A stretch of 17,165 bases of DNA. It comes from Methylococcaceae bacterium UBA4132 (GTDB lineage Bacteria; Pseudomonadota; Gammaproteobacteria; Methylococcales; Methylomonadaceae). The stretch is from assembly GCA_002380945.1 (NCBI GenBank), contig DFWO01000169.1, positions 1 through 17,165 on the forward strand, written 5' to 3'. The notes under the pieces are model-generated. The model ran no database searches, had not been told where the DNA came from, and saw only the letters and a list, made by a program, of their open reading frames with translations. The translations under genes were made by a program, and so were the position numbers. Position 1 is the first letter of the stretch, and each line of letters begins with the position of its first letter. This document shows, one piece after another, positions 13,505 through 17,165 of the stretch.

Positions 13505-14891
13505 CCATGAAAAATATATTCGTGAAGCGATTGACAGTGTACTCAATCAAACCTTCACCGATTTTGAACTGATTATTTGGGATGATGCCTCAAGCGATGG
13601 TTCGTGGGAAATTATTTGTGCTTACGATGATGTTCGAATTAAAACATATCGTAATGAGCAGAATTTACGGGGGGGCAATGTTAATCGATCCCTGAAAGTA
13701 GCTACAGGTGAATATATTGCTATTCATCACTCTGATGATGCGTGGGAATTAAATAAGCTAGAGAAACAAATCGATTTTCTTGAAGCCAACCCAGAGGTTG
13801 GTGCGGTCTTTACTTGGGCAAAAATAATTGATGAACAGGGTGAGGAAATACCAAATGATTATTTTACTCAAGAGAATAAAAGCCGTTGGCAATGGTTGCA
13901 ACAATTATTTACGGGTGACAATCGTCTGAACCATCCGAGTATCCTGATTAGAAGACAGTGCTATCAAGACGTGGGGTTATATCGCTATGACTTAGCCCAA
14001 ACACCTGATGCTGAAATGTGGAGTAGGCTGTTACTAAAATTCCCTATACACATCATTCAAGAAAAACTAACTAAGCATCGATTATGCTCTGACAACTCTA
14101 ATACCAGCGGTTACAGAATTGATGTTAAAATTAGAACAAGTAACGAATGGAATATAATTCGAGAAAATTTTCTCTCTCTCACCCATTTTGAAGATATTGT
14201 TACCATATTCCCCAATCTCGAACGCTATAGAAATCCAGCAGGATTTGATAATAAGTTTTTGCTGGCGATGGCTTGTTTATACGAATGCAAACAAAGAAAT
14301 GCTTGGCAACTCGGTTTAACTTGGCTGTTTGAATTACTTAATGACAACGCCCGTTGCCAAAAAATAGCCGAGCTGTATGCTTTTTCTTATGCTGATTTAA
14401 TCAAATTAACGGCGGAGTTTGATGTTTATCGTATCGAATCCGTTTCGCTTGATGAGTTGCAAGCAAAAATAGAAAACTTACAGGAAAGTAACGCTTGGCT
14501 AGAATCACAATGTACGGCTTGGGAGAACACCGCTATTGAGCGTGAGCAATTCATTAAGGACTTACAATCTAGCAATACTTGGTTAGCGTCACAACGTACT
14601 GCGTGGGAGAACACTGCTATAGAGCGTGAACAATTCATTAATGATTTACAAAATACCGCTATAGAGCAAGAGCAATTCATTAATGATTTACAAAATACCG
14701 CTATCGAGCGTGAACAATTTATTAAAGACTTAGAGTCACAGCGTTCCGCATGGGAAAACATAGCCACTGAACGTTATACTCTCATTAATGATCTTTATGC
14801 GTCACATTCGTGGAAAATAACTCGACCTATGCGTTTTTTCGCACGACTCATACATAATCCTAAATTATTATTTGTAAAATTCCACAAATAG
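13470..14891 (+). CDS. GT2 glycosyltransferase with a repetitive coiled-coil C-terminal region
   Basis: A 473-residue protein. Residues 1-230 form a GT-A domain: VTVILTSFNHEKYIREAIDS (4-23), IIWDDASSDGSW (35-46) with the nucleotide-binding aspartates, and HHSDDAWELNKLEKQ (86-100) with the metal-binding DxD-like site. Residues 230-335 are helical. From about 340 to 443 the chain consists of near-identical 14-residue units of the type NTAIEREQFIKDLQ in a heptad-compatible pattern, then SHSWKITRPMRFFARL, a tail seen on many O-antigen glycosyltransferases. I start at the ATG at 13470 because the N-terminal GT2 strand begins there; the open frame further upstream lies inside the sulfotransferase gene and is not GT-like. 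It probably adds a sugar to the lipid-linked glycan at the inner membrane, and the coiled coil may mediate oligomerisation or measure length. Confidence 0.88.
   Translation: MPKVTVILTSFNHEKYIREAIDSVLNQTFTDFELIIWDDASSDGSWEIICAYDDVRIKTYRNEQNLRGGNVNRSLKVATGEYIAIHHSDDAWELNKLEKQIDFLEANPEVGAVFTWAKIIDEQGEEIPNDYFTQENKSRWQWLQQLFTGDNRLNHPSILIRRQCYQDVGLYRYDLAQTPDAEMWSRLLLKFPIHIIQEKLTKHRLCSDNSNTSGYRIDVKIRTSNEWNIIRENFLSLTHFEDIVTIFPNLERYRNPAGFDNKFLLAMACLYECKQRNAWQLGLTWLFELLNDNARCQKIAELYAFSYADLIKLTAEFDVYRIESVSLDELQAKIENLQESNAWLESQCTAWENTAIEREQFIKDLQSSNTWLASQRTAWENTAIEREQFINDLQNTAIEQEQFINDLQNTAIEREQFIKDLESQRSAWENIATERYTLINDLYASHSWKITRPMRFFARLIHNPKLLFVKFHK
14487..14798 (+). repeat. In-frame tandem repeats coding the coiled coil of the GT2 protein
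   Basis: 42-base units start at 14526, 14610, 14652, 14694 and, degenerate, at 14757. The first two units sit inside an 84-base higher-order unit (SNAWLESQ.. then SNTWLASQ..) starting at 14487. Units 1 and 2 differ at 5 of 42 bases and units 2 and 3 at 5 of 42. A perfect 32-base direct repeat lies at 14631-14662 and 14673-14704. Every unit is a multiple of three bases and of seven residues, so copy change would keep frame and heptad register. Confidence 0.88.
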
Positions 14892-14925
14892 GTTTATACT
14901 CCTTTTGGAGAATATAAAGGTCAAA

Positions 14926-15654
14926 ATGAATATAGATATGTATCGGATGTTTTTTCAAATCCAGAAAAAACATTGGTGGTTTGTCACTAAGAAAAAAATT
15001 GTTTTGGATACTATTGACCAATATTTAAACAAAACTGTTGATATTAGAGTGTTGGACATCGGCTGCGGAAGCGGCTTGATGTTAAATGCTCTGGAAAATA
15101 TAGGACAGACTTTTGGTATGGATATGTCTGATGATGCCATTAATTTTAGCAAAGAGATATTTAGCAGTAAGGTAAAAAAAGGTTTTCTACCCAATCAAGT
15201 ACCTTATGAGAAAAATTTCTTTCACCTTATTACCGCTTTGGATGTAATTGAGCATATAGATCAAGATGTTGAATCATTAAAGGCAATACGCTCGCATCTT
15301 GTTCCAGAGGGTAAAGCGGTAATCACTGTACCTGCGTATATGTTTCTGTGGTCAAAGTTTGATGAATTGAATGAACACAAACGTAGGTATACACTTGCAG
15401 AACTTAATGCAAAGTTGCTGCAAGCAGGGTTCACAATAGAGAAAATATCTTATTACAATACTTTGCTTTTTCCTGCCGTTTTTGTTGTGCGTATGCTGAA
15501 CAATATTTTAAAACGAGATGGTGCATCTGACATTGATATGCCAAGTTTGCCGTTGAATTTTGTTCTCGAAAAAATTTTTGGCATTGAAAAGTATTTGCTT
15601 AGATTTACAAATCTGCCATTTGGGGTTTCGATTCTGGCGGTGGTCAGAAAATGA
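14926..15654 (+). CDS. Class I SAM-dependent methyltransferase
   Basis: A 242-residue Rossmann-fold methyltransferase. HWWFVTKKK near residue 16 is the common entry motif of this surface-polysaccharide-linked group. Motif I LDIGCGSG (43-50) binds SAM, the acidic strand follows in FGMDMSDDAI (63-72), and LITALDVIEHIDQD (101-114) and HLVPEGKAVITVPAY (124-138) are motifs further on. An in-frame TTG lies 21 bases upstream, but the ATG at 14926 has AAAGG five bases ahead and gives the typical N-terminus, so I start there. It lies 34 bases after the coiled-coil glycosyltransferase and its stop overlaps the next start (ATGA). The substrate is probably a sugar or lipid-linked intermediate of this cluster. 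Chain capping by methylation is possible but unproven. Confidence 0.88.
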   Translation: MNIDMYRMFFQIQKKHWWFVTKKKIVLDTIDQYLNKTVDIRVLDIGCGSGLMLNALENIGQTFGMDMSDDAINFSKEIFSSKVKKGFLPNQVPYEKNFFHLITALDVIEHIDQDVESLKAIRSHLVPEGKAVITVPAYMFLWSKFDELNEHKRRYTLAELNAKLLQAGFTIEKISYYNTLLFPAVFVVRMLNNILKRDGASDIDMPSLPLNFVLEKIFGIEKYLLRFTNLPFGVSILAVVRK

Positions 15655-16673
15655 CTTCGTATCATGGTGAGCTAATAACAAAAGAATCAAAAAATATACA
15701 CGATTCTGCACTCCATCGTATTTCTCTCGTTATCCCCGTTTATTGTGGAGAAAAAACCCTCCCGACCTTAATTGAGGAAATTGCGCCGCATACTTTAGTA
15801 CAATTAACCCCTGATGGCATTAGTTATATAGTCTGTGAAGTCATTCTTGTACACGATTGCGGTCCTGATCAATCTGATAGAATTTTGGAATTACTTGCTG
15901 CTCAATATTCATTTGTTCGACCAATATGGTTGTCTCGAAATTACGGTCAACACGCGGCGACAATGGCAGGCATGGAACATGCAACAGGCGATTGGGTGGT
16001 CACTATTGATGAGGATTGCCAACAAAACCCCGCAGATATTGGTTGTATGCTAGATAGGGCTGTCAGTGCATCACTTCAACTGGTTTATGCTCAACCCACC
16101 AACCCACCGCCTCATGGCTGGTTGCGAAATACATTAAGCCGAACGGCTAAAGCGGTTACTACCAAATTGTTGGGTAACAGTCAGATAGGAAAATTTAACA
16201 GCTTTCGATTAGTTGACGGTGATATTGCGCGAACTTTAGCAGCATACTGTGGCAATGGCGTTTATCTCGATGTGGGGCTTTTTTGGATTGTTGCTCGTGT
16301 TGGTCACTGTCCTTTACAACTGAGAAATAAATTAGATCGCCCCTCTGGATATTCGTATTTAAAGCTATTTGGTCATTTCTGGAATTTAATCCTTACCACA
16401 GGTACTCGTCCGCTTAGGTTGATTACTATTATGGGTTTTAGTTCTTTATTTTTAGCCATAGCCATTTCAGGCTATGCGTTTTATGGTAAGTTTATTAACA
16501 ATGATCCTGTACAAGGTTGGGCATCATTGTTAATTGTAGTGTCCTTTTTCTCTGGAGCAACATTGACCTCATTAGGAGTCATTGCCGAGTATCTTGCAGT
16601 CACTATGGGTATCGTAATGGGAAAACCTTTATATGTCGTCAGCACTAAACCTACTCGGTCTAAGATTCATTAA
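15651..16673 (+). CDS. Polyprenyl-phosphate glycosyltransferase (DPM1/ArnC/GtrB-like)
   Basis: A 340-residue membrane-anchored GT2 enzyme. It has SLVIPVYCGEKTLPTLIEEI (25-44), the diagnostic LSRNYGQHAATMAGMEHATG (94-113), and TIDEDCQQNPADI (118-130) with the metal-binding acidic residues. Two C-terminal membrane helices lie at about 256-278 and 290-316, followed by KPLYVV near 325. Enzymes of this type load a single sugar from a nucleotide donor onto undecaprenyl phosphate on the cytoplasmic face. A glucose or modified-arabinose donor is known for relatives, but the sugar cannot be read here. The four-base overlap with the methyltransferase and the GtrA-like gene downstream suggest a GtrB/GtrA-type branch-sugar system. 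Confidence 0.88.
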   Translation: MTSYHGELITKESKNIHDSALHRISLVIPVYCGEKTLPTLIEEIAPHTLVQLTPDGISYIVCEVILVHDCGPDQSDRILELLAAQYSFVRPIWLSRNYGQHAATMAGMEHATGDWVVTIDEDCQQNPADIGCMLDRAVSASLQLVYAQPTNPPPHGWLRNTLSRTAKAVTTKLLGNSQIGKFNSFRLVDGDIARTLAAYCGNGVYLDVGLFWIVARVGHCPLQLRNKLDRPSGYSYLKLFGHFWNLILTTGTRPLRLITIMGFSSLFLAIAISGYAFYGKFINNDPVQGWASLLIVVSFFSGATLTSLGVIAEYLAVTMGIVMGKPLYVVSTKPTRSKIH

Positions 16674-16735
16674 CTAATTCATTTATGCTAGCACTGAAAT
16701 TGCATTTTAAACTTAATTTAAATTAGCACTTACCG

Positions 16736-17161
16736 ATGATAAAAAATAATCTGACATTCGATTGGTGGAAAGAAATTATGTATCTTGTGCGCCATGCGGG
16801 CAGTGGTGTAGTCAATACGATTGTTGGCTTTATTGTTATATTTGTCGCAATGAGCTTAGGTTTTTCACCCATAATTTCCAACGCTACTGGATATGGTGTC
16901 GGGTTCATATTGGGATTTGTAATTTCAAAAAAATTCGTTTTTCGCAGTAATGGGCATTTTGTTACTGAAAGTATTCGTTATCTTATTGCTTTTGCTCTCT
17001 CATTTACATTCAATTTATTAGTGTTACATTTTGCATTACTCTATTCAAATCTTCATGCAATGGCATCTCAAGTTTTGGCAGCTATGGCTTATACATTTCT
17101 TATGTATATATTGACACGTTTATTTGTATTTAATACAAGTAGAATTGGTATTGTTAATTAA
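16736..17161 (+). CDS. GtrA-like family membrane protein (PF04138)
   Basis: A 141-residue protein with four predicted membrane helices at about 22-40, 46-66, 80-103 and 108-130. The typical GtrA features are RHAGSGVVNTIVGF (19-32), the loop ISKKFVFRSNGHF (63-75) and LTRLFVF (126-132). GtrA proteins are thought to flip undecaprenyl-phosphate-linked sugars across the inner membrane for periplasmic transfer to O-antigen. It follows the polyprenyl-phosphate glycosyltransferase after 62 AT-rich bases that hold no clear terminator. The ribosome binding site is poor, so the start is chosen by reading frame and N-terminal layout. The stop lies four bases from the window end. A dedicated periplasmic transferase (GtrC role) would be expected further on and is not visible. 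Confidence 0.87.
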   Translation: MIKNNLTFDWWKEIMYLVRHAGSGVVNTIVGFIVIFVAMSLGFSPIISNATGYGVGFILGFVISKKFVFRSNGHFVTESIRYLIAFALSFTFNLLVLHFALLYSNLHAMASQVLAAMAYTFLMYILTRLFVFNTSRIGIVN

Positions 17162-17165
17162 AAAT

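Noticed and set aside
14426..14767. Minus-strand open frame with repeated SLMNCSRSIAVF-type units
   Set aside because: It is the mirror of the tandem repeats in the GT2 gene; no ribosome binding site and no protein-like composition.
14526..14798. Regularly spaced repeats that might suggest a CRISPR array
   Set aside because: Units are in-frame coding repeats, two pairs are directly adjacent without spacers, and no cas genes are present.

Overview
The window looks like a piece of a gammaproteobacterial chromosome of fairly low GC. The evidence is a gammaproteobacterial-type TrmJ, an IscR whose three cysteines and histidine fall at the same residue numbers as in the E. coli protein, and an iscR-linked cysE. 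A free-living methanotroph or sulfur bacterium would fit, but the sequence alone does not fix the genus.

Layout. (1) 1-422: the 3' end of a GmrSD/DUF262-type restriction gene, apparently a broken remnant, followed by a perfect 14-bp inverted repeat at 458-489. (2) 543-2679, plus strand: three overlapping genes, namely an rSAM/selenodomain-associated transferase 2-type glycosyltransferase, a sterol desaturase/fatty-acid hydroxylase family membrane protein, and a DUF2064 transferase 1-type nucleotidyltransferase-like protein. (3) 2659-5823, minus strand: trmJ-cysE-iscR-iscS, a cysteine and Fe-S supply operon. It has an internal promoter before iscR carrying two candidate operator dyads, and it converges on group 2 with a 21-bp coding overlap. 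(4) 5824-6248: a gene-poor gap that may hold a decayed gene. (5) 6249-17161, plus strand: a surface polysaccharide (O-antigen-like) cluster of the ABC-transporter type. Its order is rfbC, wzm, wzt, sulfotransferase, DegT/VioA-like aminotransferase, WbqC-like protein, a conserved PLP-fold-like unknown, a second sulfotransferase, a GT2 glycosyltransferase with a repetitive coiled-coil tail, a methyltransferase, a polyprenyl-phosphate glycosyltransferase and a GtrA-family flippase-like protein. It probably continues beyond the window.

How the genes work together. In group 3, CysE makes O-acetylserine for cysteine synthesis, IscS draws sulfur from cysteine and IscR senses Fe-S status. In group 5, RfbC and the aminotransferase/WbqC genes would make deoxy- and amino-sugars, the GT2 enzyme would assemble them on the lipid carrier, sulfotransferases and the methyltransferase would decorate or cap the chain, and Wzm/Wzt would export it. 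The Wzt C-terminal domain probably reads the chain terminus. The last two genes resemble the GtrB/GtrA pair used to add side-branch sugars on the periplasmic side. Most junctions are short overlaps, which indicates one operon from about 6249 to 15654 or further.

Most interesting points: the in-frame 42/84-bp tandem repeats coding the coiled coil of the GT2 protein (a possible chain-length ruler), two sulfotransferases in an O-antigen-like cluster, and the aminotransferase/WbqC/PLP-like-unknown trio.
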